Assembly (NCBI RefSeq): GCF_001746755.1
Contig: NZ_MCGG01000011.1
Span: forward strand, 29,479-93,478
From: Magnetovibrio blakemorei
GTDB taxonomy: Bacteria > Pseudomonadota > Alphaproteobacteria > Rhodospirillales > Magnetovibrionaceae
DNA length: 64,000 nt
Direction: 5' to 3'
Part shown: positions 44,879-53,362 of the stretch, one piece after another
Numbering within the stretch: the stretch's first letter is position 1
Layout: every line of letters starts with the position of its first letter
Notes under the pieces: generated by a model
Database searches by the model: none
Seen by the model: only the letters and a program-made list of their open reading frames with translations
What the model was told of the DNA's origin: nothing
Translations under genes and position numbers: made by a program

Positions 44879-46036
44879 TCAGTCAATTTTCGGTTTTTCA
44901 TAACGACCATCAATGCGAATGGCGATTTGATCGCCTCTTCGCCCCATACGCCCAAGATACATGGGAACATCACCGCATAATAGCATGACTTGCGATTGCG
45001 GGGTTGCCCCAAGATCGATGTGCGAACCTTTTTTCATATCAAAGACATCGCCCAAGCGCATGGTTTGGGTATCGAGAACCGCTTCCAGTTCAACCTCGGT
45101 CATCCACAGCTCTTCGGCCAAGTGAGTTTCCCAGATGCTGTCACGGCCAAACTTTTCACCCATGAACATTTGCAGCAGCAACTCGCGAACCGGCTCCAAG
45201 GTCGCATAAGGCAGCATCAGCTCCATCTGCCCACCACGATCTTCCATGTCAATGCGCAGGCGCGCCACGATGGCGGCGTTGGAAGGCCTTGAAATCGTTG
45301 CAAAACGAGGGTTTGTTTCCAGGCGATCAAAACGGAACGTAACCGGCGACAGCGGCTCAAACGCCCCCGACAGATCAGACAAAACCACATGCACCATGCG
45401 TTCAACCAAGGATCGTTCAATGGTGGTGTAAGGACGGCCTTCGATACGCATCGCCGCCGTACCGCGGCGTCCGCCCAGCAAAACGTCAACGATGGAATAA
45501 ATCAGCGAAGAGTCCACCGTCAAAAGACCGTAGTTGTCCCATTCCTCGGCTTTAAACACTGACAACATGGCCGGCAATGGAATGGAGTTCAGGTAGTCGC
45601 CAAACCGAATTGAGGTGATGTTGTCGAGCGATACTTCGACGTTGTCGGAGGTGAAGTTTCGCAACGACGTCGACATCAGACGCACCAGACGGTCAAAAAC
45701 GACTTCCAACATCGGCAAGCGTTCATAAGACACCAAGGCCGAATTGAGGATGGCCTGAATGCCCGATTTTTGATCGCCGTCGTCCTGCTCATCGTCAAAA
45801 CCGAGCAGACTATCAATTTCATCTTGGTTGAGAACGCGGGTGGATTCACGTGGCGCGGCACCGCCACCGCCGCCACCGCCGCCGCCATCTCCGGAATCCA
45901 GCATGGCAGCCCATTCGGCGGCGAGATCGTCCCCATCGTCACCACCACCGCCGCCATCGGCATCATCTCCGCCCATGGAGGCAGCCCAGGCATCAGCCAT
46001 GGCATCTTGGTCAACGTCGTCACCGGGCGCAGTCAT
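44879..46036 (-). CDS. fliM: Flagellar motor switch protein FliM
   Basis: A 385-residue FliM. The core (ALVSYERLPMLEVVFDRLVRLMSTSLRNFTSDNVEVSL, LGGRRG, ... GTSMKKGSHIDL-like C-domain) is standard, but the CheY-binding peptide LNQDEIDSLLG, which normally begins the protein, sits at residues 69-79. Before it is an extra acidic, Gly-rich segment with two similar units (DAMADAWAASM near 11 and DDLAAEWAAMLD near 36). It binds CheY-P and transmits rotation switching. It follows fliL by 25 bases. Confidence 0.95.
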   Translation of the reverse strand: MTAPGDDVDQDAMADAWAASMGGDDADGGGGGDDGDDLAAEWAAMLDSGDGGGGGGGGGAAPRESTRVLNQDEIDSLLGFDDEQDDGDQKSGIQAILNSALVSYERLPMLEVVFDRLVRLMSTSLRNFTSDNVEVSLDNITSIRFGDYLNSIPLPAMLSVFKAEEWDNYGLLTVDSSLIYSIVDVLLGGRRGTAAMRIEGRPYTTIERSLVERMVHVVLSDLSGAFEPLSPVTFRFDRLETNPRFATISRPSNAAIVARLRIDMEDRGGQMELMLPYATLEPVRELLLQMFMGEKFGRDSIWETHLAEELWMTEVELEAVLDTQTMRLGDVFDMKKGSHIDLGATPQSQVMLLCGDVPMYLGRMGRRGDQIAIRIDGRYEKPKID

Positions 46037-46061
46037 GATCTCTGCCTAACCTTTACCCGTC

Positions 46062-46613
46062 CTATTGGACAAGCATTTCCTTAAACAATACGTCGTTGAC
46101 CTTGGCGGGAGCCACGGCCACGCTAACACGTTTCAATAATTCTTCTCGCAACCGATACATACCGGCCGAACCTTTTAAGTCTTCAACCCTGAGCTCACGC
46201 AGGTAGATTTGAAAGTTATCAATGATGCGCGGCATCATTTGTTCAACGACGGCAATATCACTGGGACTTTCCAATTCCAAGCTGACGCGAATTTTCAAAT
46301 AAACCGACTTTCGCCCACCCGTATTGATGTTCACCAACATCTCTTCTAAATCGTAGAAGACCGCATCTCCGGAGATCACCTTGGCCTGGTCCCCCTCTGG
46401 GGCATGAGCCGCATTTTCTCCGCCGGACAGCATATCGATAACCGGCTGCAAAAGACCGGTGAAATAGGCCGCGGCGGCACCACCCAATATCAGTACCAGC
46501 ACAGCGGCCACGACGATCAACAAGCGTTTCCGGCCGGAGCCACCATCTCCGCCTTCCTCTTCGCCTTCGGCACCGTCGTCGTCTAGATCTTCTTCTGGCT
46601 CTTCGTCGGCCAT
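46062..46613 (-). CDS. fliL: Flagellar basal body protein FliL
   Basis: A 183-residue inner-membrane protein with an acidic cytoplasmic start (MADEEPEEDLDDDGAEGEEEGGDG), one helix (LLIVVAAVLVLILGGAAAAY) and a periplasmic stomatin-like domain ending DLKGSAGMYRLREELLKRVSVAVAPAKVNDVLFKEMLVQ. FliL supports stator function. ATG 46613 with GGAG 5 bases before is preferred over ATG 46658, which lacks a ribosome site. It heads the fliL-fliM-DUF6468-motE operon. Confidence 0.93.
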   Translation of the reverse strand: MADEEPEEDLDDDGAEGEEEGGDGGSGRKRLLIVVAAVLVLILGGAAAAYFTGLLQPVIDMLSGGENAAHAPEGDQAKVISGDAVFYDLEEMLVNINTGGRKSVYLKIRVSLELESPSDIAVVEQMMPRIIDNFQIYLRELRVEDLKGSAGMYRLREELLKRVSVAVAPAKVNDVLFKEMLVQ

Positions 46614-47099
46614 GCCGTCTCCGCGTCTTGCGTTCACTCGTTCAATCAGGGCTTCCATGCAGGCGCGTTACACGCACATGAAGCTCCCACCTGCGCCCCA
46701 GCCCGCACCTGGGCAGAGCCTTAAGATACCTCAGCTCATCACAATACGGTGCGGATGGTTAACAAGGGGTTGATCTCTTCAACAAAACCAAGGGGTTCCC
46801 CCCCATGTGCTCAAGGCCCTTAAGCGCCCCGGTTCCATATTTTGGTGCGAATCCGGATCTCAACCGTCCTTTAGCCATCCTACGCCCACCGACACAAAAA
46901 CGGCAAGTTCTGCCGGGCATGGCCTGCCGACACACCCTTTCTACCCCCGAAACTCGCCCCTAAAACACCACGCAACGCATTGTTATTGAACAATTTTATG
47001 TTTTGGCACAGTCCCTGCATACAGTTATGGCAAAGGCAGCGCTGCTCACGCAGTGACATAAAGCCAAACGGAACACGATCAGAACCAAAGGCAAGACAG
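46614..47099. other. Divergent promoter region between fliL and flgF
   Basis: About 490 bases holding divergent control elements: a good sigma-54 site for flgF at 47004 (plus strand) and the unseen fliL promoter on the minus strand. A GCCGGGCATGGCCTGCCG-like dyad near 46911 is present. No protein gene is supported. Confidence 0.55.
47004..47019 (+). promoter_or_regulatory. Sigma-54 promoter of flgF
   Basis: TGGCAC-AGTCC-CTGCA fits the -24/-12 consensus with GG and GC exactly 10 bases apart. It is about 80 bases before the flgF ATG, and a start site near 47030 would fit. It agrees with class III rod genes being under sigma-54 in alphaproteobacteria. Confidence 0.82.
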
Positions 47100-47843
47100 A
47101 TGGAAACTACATCATATATTGCGTTGTCACGCCAAGGTGCATTACGCCGGGAATTGAGCACCATCGCCAACAACTTGGCCAATATGAACACCACCAGCTA
47201 CAAAACGGAGCGGGTGATGTTCGTTGACCACTTGGAGCGCTCCAAATCGGGTGACTTTATCGCCGACCAAAAACTGGCCTTCACCCGGGACGTCGCTTCG
47301 TATCGGGACTTAAACGCGGGCCCCATCGAGCAAACCAGCAACCCCCTCGACGTCGCCATCCATGGCAAGGGCTATTTTGTCGTCCAAGACCAAACCGGGG
47401 CCCAGCAATACACCCGCAACGGCAGCTTCCGCCTCGACAACTCCGGTCAATTGGTTACGCAGTCAGGCTTGCCCGTTTTGACCGACGCAGGGACACCGCT
47501 CTTTTTTGCCCCCGAAGACAACAACATCACCGTGACCGGTGACGGAACCATATCCACGCAGAACGGCCCAGTCGGCAAACTGCAAGTTGTCGTCTTTGAC
47601 AATGGCCAAGACCTTGTCCCCAATGGCAACGGTCTCTACACCACGACGGCAACACCACAACCTGCGGCAAATCCTGAGGTGGTCCAGAACGCCCTGGAAA
47701 AATCCAACGTCGAAGGTGTTATGGAAATGACCCGCATGATCGAGGTGAGCCGTCAATACAAAGGGGTACAAACCCTGATGGAAAAAGAAGACGAGCGCAT
47801 TCGCAAGGCCATCAACGAACTGGCCAAATTCGGCTCCAACTAA
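47100..47843 (+). CDS. flgF: Flagellar rod protein FlgF
   Basis: A 247-residue rod protein: METTSYIALSRQGALRRELSTIANNLANMNTTSYK start (flg_bb_rod), SNPLDVAIHGKGYFVVQ, and EGVMEMTRMIEVSRQYKGVQTLMEKEDERIRKAINEL at the end. ATG 47100 starts the frame; there is no strong ribosome site but AGACAG lies just upstream. It precedes flgG by 80 bases. Confidence 0.97.
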   Translation: METTSYIALSRQGALRRELSTIANNLANMNTTSYKTERVMFVDHLERSKSGDFIADQKLAFTRDVASYRDLNAGPIEQTSNPLDVAIHGKGYFVVQDQTGAQQYTRNGSFRLDNSGQLVTQSGLPVLTDAGTPLFFAPEDNNITVTGDGTISTQNGPVGKLQVVVFDNGQDLVPNGNGLYTTTATPQPAANPEVVQNALEKSNVEGVMEMTRMIEVSRQYKGVQTLMEKEDERIRKAINELAKFGSN

Positions 47844-47923
47844 TTCATCGTTGAGGCCCCCAAACACAATCCGGGCCTCCGATACACAAGCTTAAAACGC
47901 CAAAGAGCGAAAGGACGGGAACC

Positions 47924-48709
47924 ATGAGATCGTTAAGCATTGCAGCAACAGGTATGCTGGCACAACAGCGCAACGTCGAAGTTGTATCGAACAACCTCGC
48001 CAACATGAATACCACCGGCTTTATGCGACGTCGCACAGAGTTTCACGACCTTCTATATCAAAACTTGCGTCGTGTCGGCTCCACGTCTTCGGATGCGGGC
48101 GATATCGTTCCGTCCGGCGTACAGATTGGTTTGGGCGTGAAGCTTGCGGCCGTTTACCGCATCCACGAACAGGGCAACTTGAACCCCACTGACAACGCCT
48201 TCGACTTGGCGGTCCAAGGACGTGGATTTTTTCAGGTTCAGATGCCCAACGGCGACACGGGCTACACCCGCGACGGCACCTTCCAGCTGAATGCGGACGG
48301 CGCCATCGTGACCCACGACGGTTATCCGGTGCTACCCAACATTACGGTTCCCAACAACGCCGTAGACGTTGCCATCAACACGTCGGGCGAAGTGCTGGTG
48401 AAACTGGATGGTCAGGTGGCCTATTCCAACGTCGGTCAAATCCAGACTGCGATTTTCGCCAACGATGCGGGGCTCGAATCTATTGGTTCTAACCTGTATC
48501 TGGAAACCCCGGCTTCAGGCAACGCCACCACGGCCGCCCCTGGAACCACCGGTTATGGCACCATTTTGCAAGGTTTCCTGGAAACCTCCAACGTTAATGC
48601 TGTGGAAGAAATTTCCAATTTGATCTCAGCCCAGCGCGCCTACGAAATGAACTCCAAGGTCATCCAGACCTCGGACGACATGATGGGCACCTTGACGTCG
48701 CTGAGGTAA
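47924..48709 (+). CDS. flgG: Flagellar distal rod protein FlgG
   Basis: A 261-residue distal rod protein (MRSLSIAATGMLAQQRNVEVVSNNLANMNTTGFMRRRTEFHDLLYQ ... VNAVEEISNLISAQRAYEMNSKVIQTSDDMMGTLTSLR). Length and motifs are standard for FlgG. It is 10 bases upstream of flgA. Confidence 0.98.
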   Translation: MRSLSIAATGMLAQQRNVEVVSNNLANMNTTGFMRRRTEFHDLLYQNLRRVGSTSSDAGDIVPSGVQIGLGVKLAAVYRIHEQGNLNPTDNAFDLAVQGRGFFQVQMPNGDTGYTRDGTFQLNADGAIVTHDGYPVLPNITVPNNAVDVAINTSGEVLVKLDGQVAYSNVGQIQTAIFANDAGLESIGSNLYLETPASGNATTAAPGTTGYGTILQGFLETSNVNAVEEISNLISAQRAYEMNSKVIQTSDDMMGTLTSLR

Positions 48710-48719
48710 GGAGGACGTT

Positions 48720-49733
48720 ATGAAACACATCAGTTTGGTCTTAGGTTTTGTGGTTATGTTCGGCGCGCCAGCGATGGCCGCCAGCATCACTGGCCAAACC
48801 ACAGACACCTCTCAGAAAATAGAGGACATGACAGCGGTGGACGGCCCCGACTTAAATATCGTCGCGCTCAACGACCACATCGTGGTCCAAGACGGCGTTA
48901 TTCGCCTAGGCGAAGCCTTTCAAGGCAGCGGTAAGTACGCTGACCGCGTCATCGCTTATGCCCCGCGGCCGGGATCGCGCGCCGTATTCGACGCACGGTG
49001 GCTGAAACAAATTGCCGTCGCGTTTAAATTAAATTGGCGTCCCAGGTCGACGGCAGAACGTCTTGTCGTGGAACGCGAAAGCCAGGTGATCAGCAAATCC
49101 GAAGTTGAAGACATCTTGTTTGAGCGTCTGGTGGCCGAAGGCGGTGATGCCTCATCGCGCGCTGTGCTCTCCAACCGTTCGTTCCGCCTTCACCTCCCGG
49201 TCGGTGAAGACTACCTGTTGGGCGTGGACCAAATCAGTTTTGAGCCTTCTAACGGACGGTTCAGCGCCGTGCTCGCGTGGGGCACGGGCAAAGATGAACG
49301 TCTGCGTGTCACAGGTCGGCTGGAACACATGACCGAAGTGCCCGTCTTGGCCAAACGCATGATGGGCGGCGACGTCATTCAACAAGCTGACTTAAAATGG
49401 ATCGACATGCCCCAAGCGCGTCTGGCGCGCAACGCTATTACGGATGCCAGTCACTTGATCGGCATGGCGGCAAAGCGCTCCATTTCCGCCGGCAAAGCCG
49501 TAACAGAAGGTGACATCCGCCGTCCCAAGGCCATTTCCAAGGGCGACAGCGTGACCCTGATTTTGTCGACACCGACGATGCGCCTCACCACCAAAGGCAG
49601 CGCTCTTGAATCGGGCGCCGAAGGCGACACCGTTCGCATCACCAACAGTCAAACCCGCACCGTAGTTGAAGGCATTATCACCGGACCTGGACAGGTTCGT
49701 GTCGATCCGGCCGTCAACATGGCGATGCGCTAG
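48720..49733 (+). CDS. flgA: P-ring assembly chaperone FlgA
   Basis: A 337-residue periplasmic protein with a short signal peptide (LVLGFVVMFGAPAMAA) and a C-terminal SAF domain (EVPVLAKRMMGGDVIQQADLKWIDMPQARLARNAITDASHLIGMAAKRSISAGKAV) needed for P-ring assembly with FlgI. It is longer than E. coli FlgA, typical for alphaproteobacteria. A GGAGG site precedes it, and flgH follows 15 bases later. Confidence 0.95.
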   Translation: MKHISLVLGFVVMFGAPAMAASITGQTTDTSQKIEDMTAVDGPDLNIVALNDHIVVQDGVIRLGEAFQGSGKYADRVIAYAPRPGSRAVFDARWLKQIAVAFKLNWRPRSTAERLVVERESQVISKSEVEDILFERLVAEGGDASSRAVLSNRSFRLHLPVGEDYLLGVDQISFEPSNGRFSAVLAWGTGKDERLRVTGRLEHMTEVPVLAKRMMGGDVIQQADLKWIDMPQARLARNAITDASHLIGMAAKRSISAGKAVTEGDIRRPKAISKGDSVTLILSTPTMRLTTKGSALESGAEGDTVRITNSQTRTVVEGIITGPGQVRVDPAVNMAMR

Positions 49734-49748
49734 AATAGGAGAGAGACC

Positions 49749-50510
49749 ATGAAACGGACCATCTCCACTCTCAAGGGCGTTATGCTTATCACCTTCCTGG
49801 TTGGTGCCTTAAGTGGATGCAACACAATATCACGGCTGTCGGAAATCGGTGAAGGCCCAAAGCTGTCGGAGATCACCAACCCGACCGTCATGCCCAACTA
49901 TCGCCCCGTCAGCATGCCCATGCCGACTCCCGTGGTAGAGCAGGACAACCCCAACTCCTTATGGCGTCCCGGTGCACGGGCCTTCTTTAAGGATAACCGC
50001 GCCAAAGAAGTGGGCGACATCCTGACCGTAAGCCTGGATCTTTCCGATAGCGCGGTGATGGCAAACAAGACCGAACGCACCCGCGCGGACAGTGAAAGCG
50101 CCAACGTCACGAATCTGTTGGGGTTTGAAACCAAGCTGGCAAAAAACAATCTGCCCAGAGACTTCAGCCCTACGGCTGCTGGTAACTTCGGCAATGACCA
50201 TTCGACCTCTGGCGATGGCACGATTGACCGCAAAGAAACCATCAGCCTCACCTTCGCTGCGGTGGTCACACAGATACTGCCCAATGGCGCCTTGGTCATC
50301 TTGGGCCGTCAAGAACTGATGGTGAATTCTGAAATGCGTGAGTTGGAACTGACAGGCGTCGTTCGCCCAGGCGACATCGATGCCGACAATTCCGTCCCTC
50401 ACACCCGTATTGCCGAGATGCGCGTCGCTTATGGCGGTCGCGGCACGCTTAGCAATCTCCAGCAGCCTCGCTGGGGAACTCAGCTCTGGGATACGTTGTT
50501 CCCGTTCTGA
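49749..50510 (+). CDS. flgH: Flagellar L-ring protein FlgH
   Basis: A 253-residue outer-membrane lipoprotein with lipobox GALSGC (Cys24). Core motifs: SLWRPGARAFFKDNRAKEVGDILTV, GDGTIDRKETISLTFAAVVTQILPNGALVILGRQELMVNSEMRELELTGVVRPGDID and a Trp-rich end. It forms the bushing in the outer membrane. The operon flgF-flgG-flgA-flgH closes at the terminator at 50566. Confidence 0.97.
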   Translation: MKRTISTLKGVMLITFLVGALSGCNTISRLSEIGEGPKLSEITNPTVMPNYRPVSMPMPTPVVEQDNPNSLWRPGARAFFKDNRAKEVGDILTVSLDLSDSAVMANKTERTRADSESANVTNLLGFETKLAKNNLPRDFSPTAAGNFGNDHSTSGDGTIDRKETISLTFAAVVTQILPNGALVILGRQELMVNSEMRELELTGVVRPGDIDADNSVPHTRIAEMRVAYGGRGTLSNLQQPRWGTQLWDTLFPF

Positions 50511-50565
50511 GATTTGATCGTTCCCGTTCGGCAGTGGCGGTTCGCCGCCCCTGCCACCCAACTTC

Positions 50566-50596
50566 AGGCCGGTGCTTTTGCACCGGCCTTTTTTTT
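50566..50596 (+). terminator. Terminator after flgH
   Basis: AGGCCGGTGC / GCACCGGCCT, a perfect 10-bp stem with loop TTTT, followed by eight T. Confidence 0.93.
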
Positions 50597-50615
50597 GCAC
50601 CGAATTCTAGAACGT

Positions 50616-50650
50616 AAATAAAAAAAAGGCCGGAGCGAAGCTCCGGCCTT
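50616..50650 (-). terminator. Terminator after dksA (minus strand)
   Basis: A perfect 12-bp stem (50624-50635 / 50639-50650, loop GAA) is followed on the minus strand by a T-rich run. It ends dksA 32 bases after its stop and faces the flgH terminator. Confidence 0.9.
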
Positions 50651-50681
50651 TAATCATTTAACCGCCAACCAAACCCAATCG

Positions 50682-51098
50682 TCAGTCGTCGCGGTGAGTT
50701 TTTTCCATACGTTCATGACGTTCCTGCGCGTCAATGGACAGCGTCGCGATGGGACGGGCTTCCAAACGCGGGATGGAGATCGGTTCGTGAGTATCTTCAC
50801 AAAAGCCGTAAGACCCATCGGCAATCCGTTCCAACGCTTCGTCGATCTTGGCGATCAGCTTGCGCGCGCGGTCGCGAGTGCGCAATTCCAAAGCACGGTC
50901 CGTTTCGATGGAGGCGCGATCCGCTATGTCGGGTTCTAAAATCCCGCCTTCTTGCAGATGCTCCAATGTGTCGTTCGATTCCCGCAACAACTCATTCTTC
51001 CAATCCAGAAGTTTCTGGCGGAAATACGCAAGCATCAGCGGGTTCATAAAGTCCTCTTTAGCAGAGGGCTTATAATCGGGAGGAAGAGTGACGTTCAT
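50682..51098 (-). CDS. dksA: RNA polymerase-binding protein DksA
   Basis: A 138-residue DksA: NPLMLAYFRQKLLDWKNELLRESNDTLEHL coiled coil, DIADRASIETDRALELRTRDRARKLIAKIDEALERI, and GSYGFCEDTHEPISIPRLEARPIATLSIDAQERHERM. Only one of the four zinc cysteines of E. coli DksA remains (the second is Thr and the C-terminal pair is absent), a state common in alphaproteobacteria. It binds the RNA polymerase secondary channel with ppGpp. It is separate from fliX by about 210 bases, both minus strand. Confidence 0.94.
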   Translation of the reverse strand: MNVTLPPDYKPSAKEDFMNPLMLAYFRQKLLDWKNELLRESNDTLEHLQEGGILEPDIADRASIETDRALELRTRDRARKLIAKIDEALERIADGSYGFCEDTHEPISIPRLEARPIATLSIDAQERHERMEKTHRDD

Positions 51099-51307
51099 AT
51101 GCTACCTATGTCCCCCAGTGGTGGATTTCGCGCGGAATATATGAAAGCAGTCGCCACTAAGCAAGAGGCGTTTCACCAGGTTGTGGATAAAATCGCGTTT
51201 TAAGGGCTGGGGAAAGTCCTGAACGGACCGGAAAAAGATCAAGAATTCCGCTAAAATCGGGCCTCACAGTCGTCTAGACACGTCTTTGCGAAGCGATCAA
51301 CGGATGA

Positions 51308-51754
51308 TCAACTGGTGCGCGCATACTTGGCGATTTCAACTTCGGCGCGCAGTTCAATGGCGTCCAAGATGGCGTTTAGCTTCGGATCTTGAACTTTGGC
51401 GCGACTCGTACGGATCCGTTTGGCCAGTTCCATAAGGTTTTGTTTGGGGATGGCACCGCGCAAAAGTGCGTCTTGCAAAGCCGTCAAACGATCCAGCAAA
51501 TCTTCGCCGTACAACTGGGCCTGCCGCTTTGACCGTCCATCGGTTCCATCGCCCACTTCCTGCATAGCCAACAGCGCATCCACGCCGCTGACGGCAAAGT
51601 TATCGGAGACCGTTGGTTCCGCTTGGCTCGTTCCCGACGTGTCGGAAGCGCCGCGCAACTGATCGGCAAACGCAGACGAACCCGACCCCGAAACGCCTTT
51701 TTTGCGTTTCGACGCGTCAACGCCTTTGCCTTGGTTTACGTTTCCGACCTTCAT
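51308..51754 (-). CDS. fliX: Flagellar assembly regulator FliX
   Basis: A 148-residue protein: a low-complexity Ser/Gly start (KRKKGVSGSGSSAFADQL), then VDALLAMQEVGDGTDGRSKRQAQLYGEDLLDRLTALQDALLRGAIPKQNLMELAKRI and a helical end. FliX couples assembly of early basal-body parts to the FlbD/sigma-54 programme in Caulobacter and relatives. No FlbD is encoded in the window. FliX itself supports the alphaproteobacterial origin. Confidence 0.9.
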   Translation of the reverse strand: MKVGNVNQGKGVDASKRKKGVSGSGSSAFADQLRGASDTSGTSQAEPTVSDNFAVSGVDALLAMQEVGDGTDGRSKRQAQLYGEDLLDRLTALQDALLRGAIPKQNLMELAKRIRTSRAKVQDPKLNAILDAIELRAEVEIAKYARTS

Positions 51755-52066
51755 GGCGTGAGCTTACTTTGTCCTTGCCGAGACTCAAAAGAATAAAAAC
51801 ATCATAGAGCATGAACCTACACGGTTAAATATCCGTTGATACACACCTTTTTTCATCTGAGCCAAATCCGCAAATGAAAACCGTCACACGAGAACTTGCC
51901 AATTCCGCAACGGAATGCTGCCGGGCAAACCGTTCTCACAGAGGAACGCCCCCTCTTCAGACCCGTATGGCTTCCCCAGAGCGGTCATAAGAACCAACAA
52001 AAACAATATGTTCTGTTCAATCGACATACGGCGCCATTCTGACCGTATAAAGATTCCTTATTGGTG

Positions 52067-52083
52067 TTGATAATGGTTATCAA
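52067..52083. promoter_or_regulatory. Fur-box-like palindrome 1
   Basis: TTGATAA-TGG-TTATCAA, a perfect 7-bp dyad with GATAAT-type arms, matching half-sites recognised by Fur-family repressors. It is 140 bases before the fbpA start. Confidence 0.7.
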
Positions 52084-52108
52084 TTGAGGTATGTTTTGGA
52101 TCATGCGC

Positions 52109-52123
52109 TGATAATAATTATCA
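52109..52123. promoter_or_regulatory. Fur-box-like palindrome 2
   Basis: TGATAAT-A-ATTATCA is a perfect 15-base palindrome and the best match to the GATAATNATTATC Fur core. Placed near the presumed promoter, it would let Fe-loaded Fur (or Irr) repress fbpABC when iron is plentiful. Confidence 0.8.
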
Positions 52124-52223
52124 ATATCAAATCATTCCAAAGGTAAATTTAATTTTTTCAAAGGATTACACTCCGTTTCCTCTTCGATCTCCCGAAAGCT
52201 AACAAACAACAGGAATATCTCCC

Positions 52224-53288
52224 ATGTTTCAGTCTGTCTCAACCAACCGCAAACCGATCTTATTATTGTCGCTGTTGAGCATCGCAACAGCCTTACCTTT
52301 GCTATTATCGCCAGCATTGGGTCATGCTGAAGACAACGTTTTGAACGTCTATTCTTACCGCCAGGCATTTTTGATCGAACCGCTGCTCAAGGCCTATGAA
52401 GTCAAAACCGGCACCAAAGTCCAGGCTGTGTTTGCCAACAAAGGTTTGCTGCAACGCTTACAAGCAGAAGGACAAAACAGTCCGGCCGATGTGGTGCTGA
52501 CGGCAGACGTCAACCAAATCGCCGAATTTCAAGACGAAAACCTTTTGCAATCGATCACCAGTCCAACCTTGATGACGAATATCCCGCCCCAGTATCGCGA
52601 CCCCGGCAATATGTGGACCGGTCTGACCATGCGCGCCCGCGCCATTTACGCCCACAAGGAACGCGTAAAACCGGGCGAAGTGACAACTTACGAAGACTTA
52701 GCCAAACCGCATATGAAGGGCCGGGTGTGCACCCGTTCGGGCAAGCACCCCTATAACGTCTCATTGCTGGCGTCCATGATCGCGGCCAAAGGCGAAGCCG
52801 CCGCCCAAGCGTGGGCCGAAGGCGTCAAATCCAATTTGGCCCGCCGCCCCCAAGGCAATGACCGCGCCCAAGTCAAAGCCATCAAAGAAGGCGAATGCGA
52901 CGTATCGCTGGGCAACAGCTACTACTTCGGCAAAATGCTAACCAACGACAAAAAGCCTGAAGAAAAAGAATGGGCCGCCAGCGTCAACATCATCTTCCCC
53001 AATCAAGATGACCGTGGCACCCACGTCAACGTATCGGCCGCCGCCATCACCAAAAGTGCGCCGCATTATGACGAAGCGGTTAAATTCCTGGAGTTTCTGT
53101 CATCTGATGAGGCCCAGGCCATGTATGCCGCCGCCGACTTTGAATACCCGCTGAAAGACGGCGTGGCCGTTGACCCGCTGGTGGCCTCCTGGGGGACGTT
53201 CAAAGCCGATGATCGCAACTTGTCGGACATCGTTGCGCAACATGGCAATGCCTCAAAAATGATGGACACCGTGGGTTTCGACCATTAA
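52224..53288 (+). CDS. fbpA: Ferric iron ABC transporter, substrate-binding protein
   Basis: A 354-residue periplasmic protein with a signal peptide (LLSIATALPLLLSPALGHAED). The mature start VLNVYSYRQAFLIEPLL is that of the FbpA/FutA/IdiA family, and the C-lobe has LGNSYYFGKM whose Tyr pair coordinates ferric iron. It captures Fe(III) in the periplasm and hands it to FbpBC. A Fur-box pair lies upstream. An intergenic stem-loop probably lets it be made in excess over the permease. Confidence 0.95.
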   Translation: MFQSVSTNRKPILLLSLLSIATALPLLLSPALGHAEDNVLNVYSYRQAFLIEPLLKAYEVKTGTKVQAVFANKGLLQRLQAEGQNSPADVVLTADVNQIAEFQDENLLQSITSPTLMTNIPPQYRDPGNMWTGLTMRARAIYAHKERVKPGEVTTYEDLAKPHMKGRVCTRSGKHPYNVSLLASMIAAKGEAAAQAWAEGVKSNLARRPQGNDRAQVKAIKEGECDVSLGNSYYFGKMLTNDKKPEEKEWAASVNIIFPNQDDRGTHVNVSAAAITKSAPHYDEAVKFLEFLSSDEAQAMYAAADFEYPLKDGVAVDPLVASWGTFKADDRNLSDIVAQHGNASKMMDTVGFDH

Positions 53289-53295
53289 ACCCAAT

Positions 53296-53336
53296 CAACC
53301 CCGTGAAATCTCCGTCGGTCAGAATTTCACGGGGTT
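53296..53336 (+). other. Intergenic stem-loop fbpA-fbpB
   Basis: A perfect 14-bp stem (CAACCCCGTGAAAT with its complement at 53324-53336, loop of about 14) without T-run. It sits in the 75-base gap and could stabilise the fbpA mRNA or attenuate transcription of fbpB. Confidence 0.72.
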
Positions 53337-53362
53337 GAACTCCCTATCACATCGGACTTTTG

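Larger units (their letters stand above)
51755..52223. other. Regulatory region before fbpABC
   Basis: About 470 bases, increasingly AT-rich to the right, holding the fbpA promoter and two Fur-type palindromes (52067 and 52109). The fliX promoter is on the minus strand at the left end. No protein gene is supported. Confidence 0.6.
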
